From Nemophila menziesii (lineage: Eukaryota; Streptophyta; Magnoliopsida; Boraginales; Hydrophyllaceae), in NCBI GenBank assembly GCA_029959085.1, contig JARWIR010000002.1, forward strand, positions 37,754,233 through 37,818,232: 64,000 nt of DNA, given 5' to 3'. Of the stretch, positions 21,451 to 32,789 are shown piece after piece. A program made the translations under genes and the position numbers. Each line of letters begins with the position of its first letter. Positions within the stretch are counted from its first letter, which is position 1. The notes beneath the pieces were generated by a model, which was not told the DNA's origin, searched no databases, and saw only the letters and a list, made by a program, of their open reading frames with translations.

Positions 21451-22460
21451 AATATAAACATACATAAATAGATGCTGAAAGTGATTTTCGGATACTGTCC
21501 CATGTGCGAAAAATTCAAGGAAAAAGAAATATGAAGGGCGGTATGTATATATTGTATTGGCAAAGGTCTAAAAGAACGGTGGTGTGTAATTTTGAATTCT
21601 TTTGTAAGAAATGATGTGACACATTCAGACACAAAAGATACGACCAAGTCAACCATCCTGGAACTCTCAATGCTCATCTTGCATCGATTCTCTAAATAAC
21701 CCACCTCTAACCTCTTCTTGGAACAAAAAAGAAAACCTCTTAACCACTTTTAGTTGAAATAAGAGACATGACGTCCTTTTTGGAACCAATTACTACTGCT
21801 ATTGTCTAAAGCATTTTAATACAATATGAGAAGAAAATGAAAAGGAAATATGAATCGGGCAGATACAAAAAACTAAATAGAAAAACAAGATATATGATGA
21901 TTAGGAAAACATCAGATCACAATTAAATTAAATACAAGTAAAACATCAGTGTCTTATTGAGGATCCTAATTGTGATTCGTGGGGAACCACTACTCCACCC
22001 GACAAGGAGCCTCATCTGATTGTTACCTAAATGCCCCAAGTCTAACAACTCCTTCTACACTCTTCACACATACAATACAGAGGGTCTTTGGATTATTATT
22101 TATCCAATGATTAGTGAAGCACTCAGCTAGCTTAAAAGATTCCTGAAATGAAATATTTTTCACATTAAAAGAGATTTTAACCAGATAGCTATAAGTTTGC
22201 TAAACTCGGTAGAATAGGTATAGACACTTCTAGGTATCCGACTATGTCTTTAATTGCTTAGTCTGATGGGCTAGATAGACTAGCTCGTACTTGTATGTAG
22301 CTGTAATTTCTTTCTATGACAAAAAAAAAATTATTATTATTTATCAATCAATTAGCCCTTCCGTCTTTGTCCATTTGATAGCCTAAATTTTTCTTAAAAA
22401 ACTTTTCTATAAATAACTTTTCTATACACGTGATGTCAGATAAAAAAAAAAATTTAAAGA
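21451..22460. other. AT-rich intergenic stretch
   Basis: About 1 kb without recognisable gene or repeat boundaries. A stretch ending TTTCTTTCTATGACAAAAAAAAA near 22320 resembles a LINE 3' tail, but I found no coding remnant attached to it. Confidence 0.35.
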
Positions 22461-22590
22461 CGATAGTTGCTCTAGTGGTTAAAGTATTTTATAGTGACTA
22501 AGAGGTATTGAAATTGAATTTTACTGAAGTTAATATGATTTGATACGTAAAAAAAGTTCATAATTAAGAAAAATATTTCTCAATAAAAAC
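22461..22590 (+). mobile_element. tRNA-derived SINE, degraded copy 1
   Basis: CGATAGTTGCTCTAGTGGTT resembles a tRNA box A region. About 35 bp later a decayed box B (GAGGTATTGAAATTGAATTT) follows. It aligns with 23947-24075 over its whole visible length. It is too decayed to be a tRNA gene. Confidence 0.6.
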
Positions 22591-22699
22591 TAACACTCTT
22601 TTATTTTTGGACATAAAAACTAACACTCTTATTCTATAAATCTAAGGCATAAAAGTGTAGCTAATAACATAAATTAACTACACTCTCAAGGGGAATCTA

Positions 22700-23590
22700 A
22701 AACAACTCTAGGAGTCGTGCAACTACTCCTATCTATTGTAATGCTACTCCATAGGTAATTTGAGAGATCTGCACATATATTAGCCTCCCGATAAGTAAAA
22801 ATAACCTTGAATCCTGGTTGGTTTGTCTAAAATCTCAATGTAATGCCGTCCGATATGACAATCCCAATTCTTTGAACTACCTTTTTCCTTCACTAGTGGA
22901 TGAAACTTTCTCGAATCAGTCTCGATATATAACTCCTTAATACCTCGTTTCACCGTCCATCTCAACCCATAATGTAATCCTAGCACTTCCGAATGGAAGT
23001 GTTTTTTATCCAACAACGCAAGTACTCAAGAAACTAGCTAACAATAAACCTTCCCCATCTGCAAGAATCCCAACTATCCCACCCTTACCTCTAAATATAT
23101 CGCAACTTTCGTCAACATTTAATTTATTTCTACCTTGAAGTTTAACTCATCGAACCGAAGTACTCTTCACGGACTTAATTACCCCGCCATCACATTCCTT
23201 TTCTTATGCTAACATGAAATCACTAGCCATCCTACTGGTGTCCTTTTTTAACCCATCAGCTCGAGGAGGTAACTAGAACGATTAAACACCGTGTTATTAT
23301 GCCTATGCCAAATAATCCCAAGTGCTGTGACAAACACCAGGGTCCACTCTAAGACTTCATATCTGAATTTTGCAATGAGGTTCGTTTCCGGCCATATCTT
23401 CATCGCATAATCCAGGGATTCGGTATCCTTTAGCTCCTGCCTATTACTTCCATTGCCTCCCAACAGTTCAGGCCACGTAAGTAGCACATGATGTGACTGT
23501 AACAGGTAACTTGGAAAGGTATTATTCCCCACGGTATCATGTGAAGCTATTACACTTTCTGCAGTAAATTTACCGCAGCAACTTCATTAC
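22700..23590 (-). pseudogene. LINE 3' remnant with RNase H-like domain
   Basis: On the minus strand, 23532-23248 encodes the region between zf-RVT and RNase H (EWTLVFVTALGIIWHRHN). The frame 23016-22780 carries SEVLGLHYGLRWTVKRGIKELYIETDS, typical of the RVT_3 RNase H-like domain of plant LINEs. It continues in another frame to REANICADLSN near 22760, which matches the usual REAN-x-x-AD ending. The 5' part of the LINE is missing and several shifts are present. Confidence 0.7.
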
Positions 23591-23659
23591 CTCTATTAGA
23601 ATATTATAGTTTAAATTTTCAATACACAATTATGATATCAATACACTTTATAAAAGATA

Positions 23660-23946
23660 GTTTTGTATTCTCTCTATTCAGTTTTATTTGTCCACGTTTT
23701 TGGTACACAAAGATTAAAAAGAGTATTTGATATTCTTCTTTTTTACAATACTTTTTTTACTATTGAATTAAAGATAGTATTGGAAAAGTAGGGAAAAAAT
23801 AACATAGTATTAAAAAAGGGACAAACAAGATTGAATATTAATTTTTTAGAAAGTTAGACAAATAAAATTTGATAAAAAGTAAGTTTGTAATGGAAAATAT
23901 AATGATTATAGTTTTTAAAATGTGTGAAAAATAAAGTGGACAAGAT
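23660..23946. mobile_element. Possible degraded Stowaway-like MITE
   Basis: ATTCTCTCTATTCAGTTTTATTTGTCCAC at the left resembles the ends of abundant plant Tc1/Mariner MITEs (given as a 23660-23690 description). AAAGTGGACAA at the right could be the start of the other inverted end, cut by the SINE that follows. The middle is AT-rich. The boundaries are uncertain. Confidence 0.3.
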
Positions 23947-24075
23947 CGATAGTTGGTGTAGTGGTTAGAGTACTCTGCAGTGACAAAGAGGTTCTGAGAT
24001 TCAATCATACTGGAGTCAAAATGGTTTCGAATTCAAAGTTACTCACAGATGTATTAAAAAATGGACAAGAAGAAG
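23947..24075 (+). mobile_element. tRNA-derived SINE, copy 2
   Basis: CGATAGTTGGTGTAGTGGTT followed by AGAGTACTCTGCAGTGACAA and a B-box-like GAGGTTCTGAGATTCAATC. It is better preserved than the copy at 22461. The box spacing is tRNA-like, but there is no cloverleaf with a 3' acceptor, so it is read as a SINE head, not a tRNA gene. Confidence 0.65.
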
Positions 24076-24239
24076 CACTACCAACACACTTATTTATTTT
24101 TTATTTTTCAATCACATATATGCTAGTTTGTATGATTAGTAAGTTTTACCGTATTATTTTTTTAGTACATGTGAGAGCCATTTGAGATGGAAAGATTGCA
24201 AAAAGGTATTTAGTTTCTAAAATATACTTTTATAAATGT

Positions 24240-24636
24240 AAAATTCAGAAAGTGCAGCAATGGTCATAGGAAAGCTTATTAGAAGGTCGAGATATTTTTA
24301 AAACAAAATGGGATTTACCCAATCAAAAATGGTGAAAGCATTAATATTTAGACTGATAAAATGTTAGAGACTTCATGAGAATTGGAGAAATGACGAGGAT
24401 GCAATCTATGTAAAGTGTGTGAATTATAGAACTTGGATAAAACAAATTGGGATACAAAAATATTGAATAATATTTTTCCGAAACCAGTAATACCAATTAT
24501 TACCATGAAGAAGTTATACAAATAAGGAAATATGCATTTATACGGCCACGTTCTAAGGTACGAGATTACATTAAAAATATTGGAGACATAATTCTGACAG
24601 AGAATACACTTTTCGGAGAACCTCATTAAACAATAT
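24240..24636 (+). pseudogene. Left half of a LINE split by element D
   Basis: The frame around 24450-24520 reads LNNIFPKPVIPIIT, the spacer between RT and zf-RVT in plant LINEs; compare LNDLFPSPIIPVIL in the LINE at 46269-46559. It stops at 24636, where the D LTR begins. The next part of the same LINE, zf-RVT, is found at 50940 beyond the insertion, in the same orientation. Confidence 0.7.
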
Positions 24637-26150
24637 TGATGTCTCCCGTTTCTGATAGATAAATCCCCTTAGGAGACAACATTTTAGGTTGAACTTGGAG
24701 TTATTGGATAGATTTATAGCCATGTTTTTCTAAAATTCTTCCCTCGAATTTGAAATATTGTTACTTTTAGAGCTTTTGTTCATTAGTTTGTTTATTTAGT
24801 GTGAAGTTTTTAGGTATATGGTTTCTAGGAGGCACCAAGATGAAGACAATAAGTGAAGTTTAAAGTCCAAGATCAAGAGAAAGCGGTAAAAGAGATAAAA
24901 ACATCACTTTAGTGATGGTGTAAGAGCGTTGAAAACTGAAAAGTCATCACTTGTACCCCTTCCCGAGCCTAAATGGCACAGATTCTAACTTCGTGGTTCA
25001 AATGAAAAATATGGAATTTTGAGTTAGCGAAATTTGAGAAGTAGTTTAAGTGGATTTGGACTTACAACGCGAAAGTTACAACATTTTTACTAGAGTGGTG
25101 TACAGCAGTATAAGATTAATAAAACAGATTTGGGCCCTTAATCATTTAATTAAGCCCAAGTTAGACCTAATCCATTTTTACTCTATATATAAGCTCCTTT
25201 AGACCTCATTAATCACTTGAGCTTCATATCATATTTTGAGAAAGGGAAAAGGCAGAATGCTTAGAAGCAAAGGGCAGAAGTTGGAGAAGACCATTCTTCC
25301 CCAACAACATATATTCCATAAGTTAAGTTGTTTTTAGTTTATTTCCTATTATGTATTTAATTGGTTTTATTTTTTTTCTTTATTCAGTTATGAGCTAAAC
25401 AATTAATACTTGAGAATCGCGTCATGGGTTGAACCCTAGTTCTCTTAATTTAATGTAATTTGAAATTATTTAAATTTAAATTAAGTTACGTATTTACATA
25501 TTGACTTTATTCTTGCACTTGTTTACTATCGTTAATTAGGCGCAAATTATAGATAGTTTTTAGTAATTAGGTTATTTGCTAGTGGCGGGGATCATCCGGA
25601 GGGGGGGGGGGGTTTAATTACAGAAATAGGATAGAGATGTGTGGTATTCGTTATTGAGCCTAACGGCCTTAACTAACCATGTAGCCAATTGGGTTCAATC
25701 TTAATTATTCGAAAGTAGCTTATAGTCGATCTGACGGTGTCAGTATTACCGCAGAATAGCTTCCTAAGTCTACCATGACGGGAGTTCGGAAGATATTATA
25801 GTCCCGACTAATATCAAATACCCACTTTACCCTTAAACTAATGCATTAGATTGTGAACTTAGGTGAATCCCTAGCGAGACTCAAATATATTGCTCATATT
25901 TGCGTAATCATTTTAGTTTATTTCACATTTTAATTTAGCTTTTACTCAATACTCTCGTGTTTGCAAACATCTACTTTATTTATTTCTGCAATTACTTCAA
26001 CTTCTCATTTAAGCATATTAATCTTAACTCGCAATCCCTGTGAAAACAATAATATTGATTTACTTACTTATTACTTGAAATGACCCATACACTTGCGATT
26101 GTCGCTTCTCTTCTTTAGTGTTGATTATTATAACACTCTAAGAGCGACCA
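24637..26150 (+). repeat. 5' LTR of element D
   Basis: 1514 bp, TGATGTCTCCCGTTTC to GAGCGACCA. It pairs with 49341-50909 by near-collinear sequence. CTATATATAAGCTCC near 25181 is the probable TATA region. An imperfect 13-base G run (about 25599-25612) is specific to this copy. Confidence 0.9.
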
Positions 26151-26156
26151 AGTTTT

Positions 26157-26174
26157 TTGCGCCGCTGCCGGGAA
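26157..26174 (+). other. Primer binding site of element D
   Basis: TTGCGCCGCTGCCGGGAA lies 6 nt after the LTR. It is the tRNA-Asp-type PBS with small changes from the F copy. Confidence 0.75.
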
Positions 26175-26283
26175 TTGCAGCGTTAGATTTTTGTGTTTAC
26201 TTTATTTAGTAGAGTTTATTGTTAGTTTCTATTTAACGCGGGTTTTTATTTTTGTCTTTCCTTCACATGTCTATACGCAGGAT

Positions 26284-27420
26284 AATGCTTACGAGATTCC
26301 ATTAACGATGTATGGAGGATATTATCAAAATCCCGGACCATTCGAGTATTGGGAAGACTCTCCGGGACAACAAAAATGGGGTAGTAACTTCTACCATCCA
26401 CCTTATCAATACCCGTAAGATCAAGGATGGAATAACCAATGGATTGGGAACAGTAACAACAACCCCCTTACCACTATCAACAAGAGAAAGGATAGAATAT
26501 TCAACAACCTCCAACTATAATTCAATCTTCCGTTCTAAATGAAACACTTGCTAAATTCATGCGCCATTACGAGGAAGACAAGGCGGGAGATCAATAGAGA
26601 AAGGCAAGAGAAGGGGAAGCAAGGCCACAATGGAAAGAATGAAAAAGATGCTAGACAAAGTTTTTGCCCAAAATAATTATCCTGAATTCGCCAAGAGTGG
26701 TAGCAAGTCTTATCAAGATTCCACTCCCCCGGATTGATGGAAGAGATTAACTTGAAGAAGTAGTTAAGGTAGAGGTATTGAAAGAAGACCCTTGTGATAT
26801 TGATATAACCACCGTGCCAATTGTAAATGTAAACCACCATGTGGTTGAGAATCTTGTTAGCATGGTGGAAAAATGAGTAGCAACACAAATCCTAGAAGTT
26901 GAAAATGAGATTGATATTCATATGGAGTGTGCACATGGTCAAGAGAGAGAATGCAAACCAAAAGAAATGGTTATCGAGGTTAGAGAGATTCCACATCAAG
27001 AATATAATGAGGTAGTAGTGGAAGATTGGGTTGAAGTAGAAGACGAATATGAAGTGGTTGAGGAGTCAATTGAAGAACTCAAGGTTCACGATAAAATAGA
27101 AGTTGAACTTACGCCGTAAAAAGTTCACCCATCACCATCCTCATCACGAATCATGAATGAAAGTAGATCTGAAAATCGGAATCACCTGTACCACCAACGA
27201 TCAACATATGATATGCAAGCAAGGTGCCACAACGTGAGAGTAAGGCAGCAACGAGGGGCAGCTACCCACCGTCTTTCACATATAAACGTGAAATTGAAAA
27301 GAAGAATAAAGAGATTATACCGTTCATCATCTACTATTAAACAGAGAGGAATGAGTTTCATCATAAAAGTAAGAAGGCGAATTGAGGAACTTACCCACCC
27401 CCTTTTAATGATCGAATGAA
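26284..27420 (+). pseudogene. Gag-like remnant of element D
   Basis: The frame 26284-26418 (MYGGYYQNPGPFEYWEDSPG) and the shifted frame after it have the Tyr/Gln/Asn/Pro-rich character of the F gag tail (62330 onward). A glutamate/valine-rich frame follows at 26922-27119 (VEDEYEVVEESIEEL). No RT, RNase H or integrase motif is present before the post-pol junction at about 27520. The remnant has many stops. Assignment rests on position and on composition shared with F. Confidence 0.5.
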
Positions 27421-27519
27421 TCAAAGTCTAGGTGGGAAAGTTCCAAAGTTACCATGTCAAGAAAGAGGCGATTTTAAGCAAAGGAGTACTGCAAGGGCCT
27501 CAAGACGATCTTCGTGGAA

Positions 27520-27750
27520 GGTAACACGTCGAACGTAACGATGTTATAAACCAAAGTGCTTGTTGGGAGACAACCCATGTTTTACAAAATTCTTTCGTAG
27601 TAATAATATAGTTAGTAATATGTATATTTGTGCAAATTTTTAAGAAATTAGAAGGGTGTAATTTTTTTGATGTTTGCAGGTATTAAAATCCATGAGTTTG
27701 GGGTGAGAAAGGTGTGAGACGGAGATAGAATGCGTCTAAGTGGTCGTTGA
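27520..27750 (+). other. Post-pol junction of element D
   Basis: GGTAACACGTCGAACGTAAC and ATGTTATAAACCAAAGTGCT correspond to the sequence after the pol stop in A and B, followed by TTGGGAGACAACCCATG. A PPT-like GAGTTTGGGGT is at 27694-27704. It follows gag-like sequence directly, showing that pol is absent. Confidence 0.65.
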
Positions 27751-28740
27751 CGAAAACACTGACCGGCTACCAAGCCCTACCGCCGGCATTGCCGGTGTCG
27801 CTCTTGAAATTTCCCCTGGAAAAGACTCACTTAGACGCACGTGTAATGTGCGTCAACAAAAAAAATCCATGCACGACAGGATACCCGGCTATGATGTAGA
27901 TCTCAGTTTCGTGGCCTAGGCGGTCGACTAGGGCCTAGCGCCTAGGCGGGATTATACGAGGCCTAGGTGGAATTAGGCGGTTTTGAATCTTGTTGTGTAA
28001 TTTTGTATATTTGGTAATATATACGGAGGAATTATAAAAATATTAACTAGTTTAAGTCATAAAATTCATTTAAGCAACATTATAGTAAATATAAAATACT
28101 ACAATTTTAGTTATAATATCAACTAAACAATTCTCGAGAATAAAAAACAAAAAGAAGGCCTAGGCGGCCATTTTTTGCCATTAATCAGTGCCTAGGCGGG
28201 GTAGGCGCTTCTTCCACTGTGACTAAGGCGTTAGGCAAAGAACGCCTAACATTATTACTATGCGTAAGAGGCTGAGAGGGGAGATGATGCCTATGCGGTT
28301 CCTATGCATGCCTAGGAGACGATTTCTACATCATAGCTACCCAGTTACACGATTGCATGCTGGTCAATCATTCATGTCACATCGTTTAGCCACTGGAAAA
28401 AGGCTAACTAGATGCACTTCAAATTTGCGTCAGTGAGAAAAGTCAAGTCGTGACCAGCTACCCGATCTGATTACCAGCATGCCAGTTAGAAATTTGTTAT
28501 AGCGCTCAAGTCCCTGGAAAACACGCCCTTACACACAACTATTTTGTGCATTAGCGAGAAGTCAACAGTCGACCGACTACCTGACCTTTTGACCGGCAAT
28601 GCCGACCAACCATTTGACATGTTCCTCGAAATATATCCACTAAATGCAACAAGATGTTGCGAATACGAAAAAGAAAAGAAAAGAAAATTACACACCCGTC
28701 TAGCCAATCATAACGTCGACATACCGGCCAGGTCGGCGTG
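27750..28740. repeat. Decayed CCGG-N4-CCGG array of element D
   Basis: CCGGCATTGCCGG at 27783-27795 and decayed units (GACCGGCTACC, GACCAGCTACCC, CCAGCATGCCAG, GACCGGCAATGCCG near 27760, 28451, 28475 and 28580) resemble the two palindromes of A. Copies of TGCGTC/GACGCA lie between them. A DNA element (27888-28337) has inserted into it. Confidence 0.65.
27888..28337. mobile_element. Small DNA transposon with CCTAGGCGG subterminal repeats
   Basis: The ends are inverted: GCTATGATGTAGA at the left and TCTACATCATAGC at the right, flanked by TACCCG and TACCCA. Just inside both ends are many copies of CCTAGGCGG and variants (27917-27975 and about 28156-28260), such as subterminal repeats in hAT or CACTA elements. 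It has no transposase. The interior (27985-28150) is AT-rich. The superfamily is uncertain because the flanking repeat is imperfect. Confidence 0.6.
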
Positions 28741-29299
28741 AAGCTTGACCTAGTCCTTATGAAAACCCGTTTCTTCCTTTTCCTTTAGCCTCTCACACAT
28801 GAGATACCATTATTGATGAACCCAATCTCTGTCAATACCTACAACCCACCATCTAAACACCAAAACACCATCATATAACAAACCTATCATATAACAAACC
28901 TTTCCAAAATACCAAGAAATTCATACTTTAATCCAGAAAAATTTAATCACCAAAAGCGTAAATTTTTTATCCAGTAAACCTCTCCAAAACCTTGAGATAT
29001 TAATTATCCATCTCATAAGACACCATTCCCACTACTTTGCCACCTTCAACAACATCAAAAGACATAATTTTCATCAATAGTTTTTGGGTTTTGAAGGTTG
29101 GAGTTGCAAGTGCGAGGTATAAAATCATCACAAATTCCACGGTCAATCCGGTAAATAGCTAGAAGTATTCTTTTCTTTCTATCACTAGTTGAGAGTTAAG
29201 AATTATTTTTATTTATTGGAGGAATTGTAAATGGTTTGGCCTACTATCATATATTGTGCAAGTAATCTTTTAAGTAGGTGATAAATTGAGTTAGGGGTC

Positions 29300-29550
29300 A
29301 TTCGAGATGACTAGAAGGTTGGAGAATTAAAGAAGAACATGAAGAGAAAAGATAGTGGTTGTTGAGGAAGTGTTTCTGATGATATGATAGATAGAATAAG
29401 AAATTTAGAGGAGAAACATGAGGGGATGATTAGCTACGGGAAAAATGAGTTTGAGTTGATGAAATATACTTGAAAGAAGATGAATTCAACAGTGCATGAT
29501 TTATACATCGTGACATAGAAGACATCACAACCTTGATGTGATACTGAAAG
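29300..29550 (+). pseudogene. Env-like ORF remnant of element D
   Basis: A short region reads RIRNLEEKHEGMISYGKNEFELMK, similar to the coiled-coil-like end of the A and B env-like ORFs (LEENQVKMIASLGNVTKELE). The stretch 28740-29290 holds leader-like sequence (CCAAAACACCATCAT type) as in A and B. The N-terminal two thirds of the ORF are missing. Confidence 0.5.
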
Positions 29551-29640
29551 CGATCGGCCTAGTGCCGAGAAAAATATGTTTCCTTACCCTTTTTCTCATT
29601 AGTAGTGTATATTATTTTATTCGCTTTATAGAGTCTTTCC

Positions 29641-29661
29641 GAGTCGTGGGGGACACGACTC
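29641..29661 (+). other. Conserved hairpin of element D
   Basis: GAGTCGTG and CACGACTC form a perfect 8-bp stem around a 5-nt loop (GGGGA), in the same place as in A and B. Confidence 0.7.
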
Positions 29662-30127
29662 ATTTTTTATTTTGTAGAGGGGTACTCGTTGTCCTCATCC
29701 CAAGTTTAGGTGTCACATGTTTTACTGCTTTTTGAAAAAATTAAAACGAAATACAAATTAGTTTAGGGAATGATTTGACTGTAAATTTTGTTAAAAGTCC
29801 CCAAAAGCATACTTTTTGTGAATTATGATAGAAAATAGTAGACCTTAGAGTTAATGTATAACACACCTTGAATGTATGCAAACACTAGATTGTAGATAGG
29901 AAAAACTAATGAACAATGCAAAATAAGTAAGCTTGTACTTAGTAAAATGAGTACTGTGTAGAACGTGATATCTAAATGAGTTGAGAACCTACTTAATTAT
30001 GAACTAGAGGTGAGACTGGAGTAAAACTATAGTAGCTAGGAAAATGATAGGGGCAGTTCTTTGATAGCCATTTGAGACTTTTAGCTTTCAAACTGAATTT
30101 TGATGTTATATCCTTCTTAGCCCCATT
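29662..30127 (+). other. 3' UTR of element D, first part
   Basis: Collinear with 2950-3390 of A (for example GAACAATGCAAA and GATAGGGGCAGTTCTTTG). It has no gene. It ends at the 18.3-kb insertion and resumes at 48470. Confidence 0.6.
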
Positions 30128-30140
30128 TTTAAGCCTTTCT

Positions 30141-31350
30141 GTCACGCCCCGAAAATCGTGACTAATCTATCTAATTTAGAATAATTAAAAGTACATTTTA
30201 TTACAATAAATAACTATTTAATACATTGATTGAAATTAAATGAATACAACTAATAAATACAAATCTCTACTCTTGGTCTACCACTTGATCATGTGTTACT
30301 GACCACTACCCAAATTCTTAAGTTATCTAGTACCTGAAAAGGTGGGGAAGGGGGGGGGGGGGTGAGCTTCCACTAGATCAGTGAGAAAATAAATAATGGC
30401 CATATGTAAACTTAACCTAGGCAGTAATTATGTTTAAGACGCTGTCATTGAACTGGTAAAAGTCAAAATATAAAATAAGTATTCATAATAAATAAATAAA
30501 TCAGATAAGTGTATATAGCAAACTAGGCAGCCCATACTACCCAACAAGATATACACACTAGCAAATAATAATCACGTTGCAAAGGATACTGTGGTCTTTC
30601 TCTTATGACACCCGCCACAACTCTCGATCCCTTATCAGTCTCACTAGTAATACCCCGGGTAAACCGAACCTACGAACCACTGGCCAAGGAACTCTCCGTC
30701 ACATGCGCTAGGTGGGAATAATCATGATAGTCGTGTTACCCTGGCAAGCTCGCTGCCGCCCAGTGCAACACGATTGTATCATGTCGAATGATCGATTAAT
30801 ATCAAATATGAAAGGACTAAGTAGGTCAGTTCAACAACGATAGAAATAAAAAATTAATGGATAGACGGAGATGTATGTCGTACTATCCCAAATATACAAT
30901 TAATCACATGATAACGAAATAATACAATTAATCCAATAATAATGAGACAGTATAATTCAGATAAATAATAACACATAGAGTCCAAAATCATTGAATTAAA
31001 TATATTACTGTATAATTTAAAATAGGGTTAAAGATAAACATATTTAACATTATTTAAACCATCACCTTAAACTATGCTATGTACAAGTAATTTATCATGT
31101 GGTTGCCCTCCTAACCCGGTTTACATAATTCTCATTTCCACACTATCCCATTAATTTATTATTTGAATATCCTTCTATAATTCTAACTAAATATTATTAT
31201 CTAGTCAATATAGTATAAATGTAACGTTGATTTTAATGATTTATTAAAATATAAATAGGGAGGCAAGAATAAGGTTGATGGTGTTCTTATTTGTGTTTAG
31301 TGGAGTACCTATTTATAAGATATCATCTTTGTATAACAGAAGCTTGATTA
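30141..31350 (+). repeat. R repeat, unit 1 first part
   Basis: It begins (T)GTCACGCCCCGAAAATCG and has no coding sequence. It aligns with 43954-45085 for more than 1 kb (for example GACCACTACCCAAATTCTTA and TAATACCCCGGGTAAACC) and with 35204-35495. A G run lies at about 30349-30361. Repeats opening TGTCACGCCCCG are widespread in plant genomes, from memory; their class is uncertain. Confidence 0.65.
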
Positions 31351-31419
31351 TCAAATATTAAATAAGTTAATTTACAACCCCAATAACTCTTTACATTTGA
31401 AAATAGGAATAATAAAAAG

Positions 31420-32770
31420 TCAAAAACATGCTCTCTGGCACTTTTCCCCAAAAACCCCTCCCCCGCCCTTCCTCCTCCTCCCCTCCTCCGTTCTCAGTCT
31501 AACCTAGCCTTCTCCCCCTCCTATCCCTTCTTAAATCCTGACTATTTGCTTGTTTTTTAGTCCGGATCTATGAAATTTAACCTCATTTACTTCTCTATTG
31601 CCAACATTCAAATCATTAAAATCTCTATTTCGGTGTTTTTCGAGTGGAGATTTACTTTAATCATTTAGTCTTTATCTGTCTCTTTCTCTACAGCATTTAT
31701 GGTTGGACTTAAAAAGGATGGGATAGATGGAATTGAAGATAATTTTACTTTCTCTCTCCTGACAGAGACGAAATTTATGCGTGCTTTGATGAACCCAAGC
31801 TGTTCCTACGTATCATTGCTTCAGGTAACATTAATCTTAACTACATGAAAAAGATCATTATCCAACATTGGGGAAAATCTGGTAGAATTACTATTGAAAA
31901 ACAAGGTACTAATCTCTGTGTTGTCAAATTTGAAAAACAAGATGAACTTGATCTTGTGTGGCTTAATAGACCCTATCATATCTTTGGATTTCATGTTCTT
32001 GTTCAGAAATATGATGAAGTTGTTAAGAACCCAGATTTGCTTGAACAAACCTCTTTTTGGGTTCGTATTATTGAAATTTCTCCAATGTTCTTGAAAGAAG
32101 GCAATGTTGATAAAATTGCTTCTAAACTTGGAAAACTATGCGAGATTGAACTTCCTTCTCCTGAAAAACTCATAGAAAACTCAGATGTTAGAGTTAGAGT
32201 GGAATGTTTAGTTTCTAAACCTCTAGTCTCAGGCCTTATGTTTAAAATTATGAATGGACAATCTGTTTGGATCTCTTTCAAATATGAGAAACTCTTTGAT
32301 TTCTGTAATTTATGTAAATGTGATAATCCTGATAAATTGGTTACCAAACTTGGAAACTGGATTAGATATATTGATTCTGATAAGAAAGGGGAAGAGTTTA
32401 TTTTCAAAGATGTAAAATCTGCTACTAATATGAATAAGAAAAGAGTTAAGAAGCCTCTTAAAAAGAAGAATCAGATTAAACCTTTCCTTGAAGAAGGTGA
32501 AATTGAGGATATCAAGGAGGGGCCCATCTTGTTCAGAATTCTTTTTTATTACCTGATGTTAATTTGGGTAACAAAAGCCTTGCTGGAGTCTCATTTAAAT
32601 CAAAAGTCAGGCCTCTTAGCCCAACTGAGATAAATAAACTATGTGGGCCTACTAGCCCATTAGTAAAGAATAGCCCAAATGTCTTGATTAACCCTATCAT
32701 CACTCATAATTCGGATAAGTCTATATGTTTTGGCTCCTTAGAAAAGAACAAAAGCAGAACAAAGTAGGTT
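31420..32770 (+). pseudogene. LINE-1a ORF1 (DUF4283 type)
   Basis: A C/T-rich leader (31440-31530) precedes an ATG at 31698 (MVGLKKDGIDGIEDNFTFSL). After a one-base shift near 31760 the frame runs from about 31800 to 32633. It encodes a DUF4283 nucleic-acid-binding domain (KIIIQHWGKSGRITIEKQG, FWVRIIEISPMFLKEGNVDK) and a CCHC-like zone whose knuckle is damaged (FCNLCKCDNPDK). A lysine-rich tail follows. ORF1 of plant LINEs binds RNA. The EN and most of the RT that should follow are deleted at about 32770-32850. Confidence 0.75.
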
Positions 32771-32789
32771 AGGGTTGATCTAGGCCTTC

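Noticed and set aside
22461..24075. tRNA genes
   Set aside because: Box A/B-like sequences exist, but no acceptor stem or cloverleaf can be formed; read as SINE heads.
25599..25612. G runs (also about 30349 and 62892) as functional G-quadruplexes
   Set aside because: Single mononucleotide runs without repeated G tracts; they are also prone to sequencing error.
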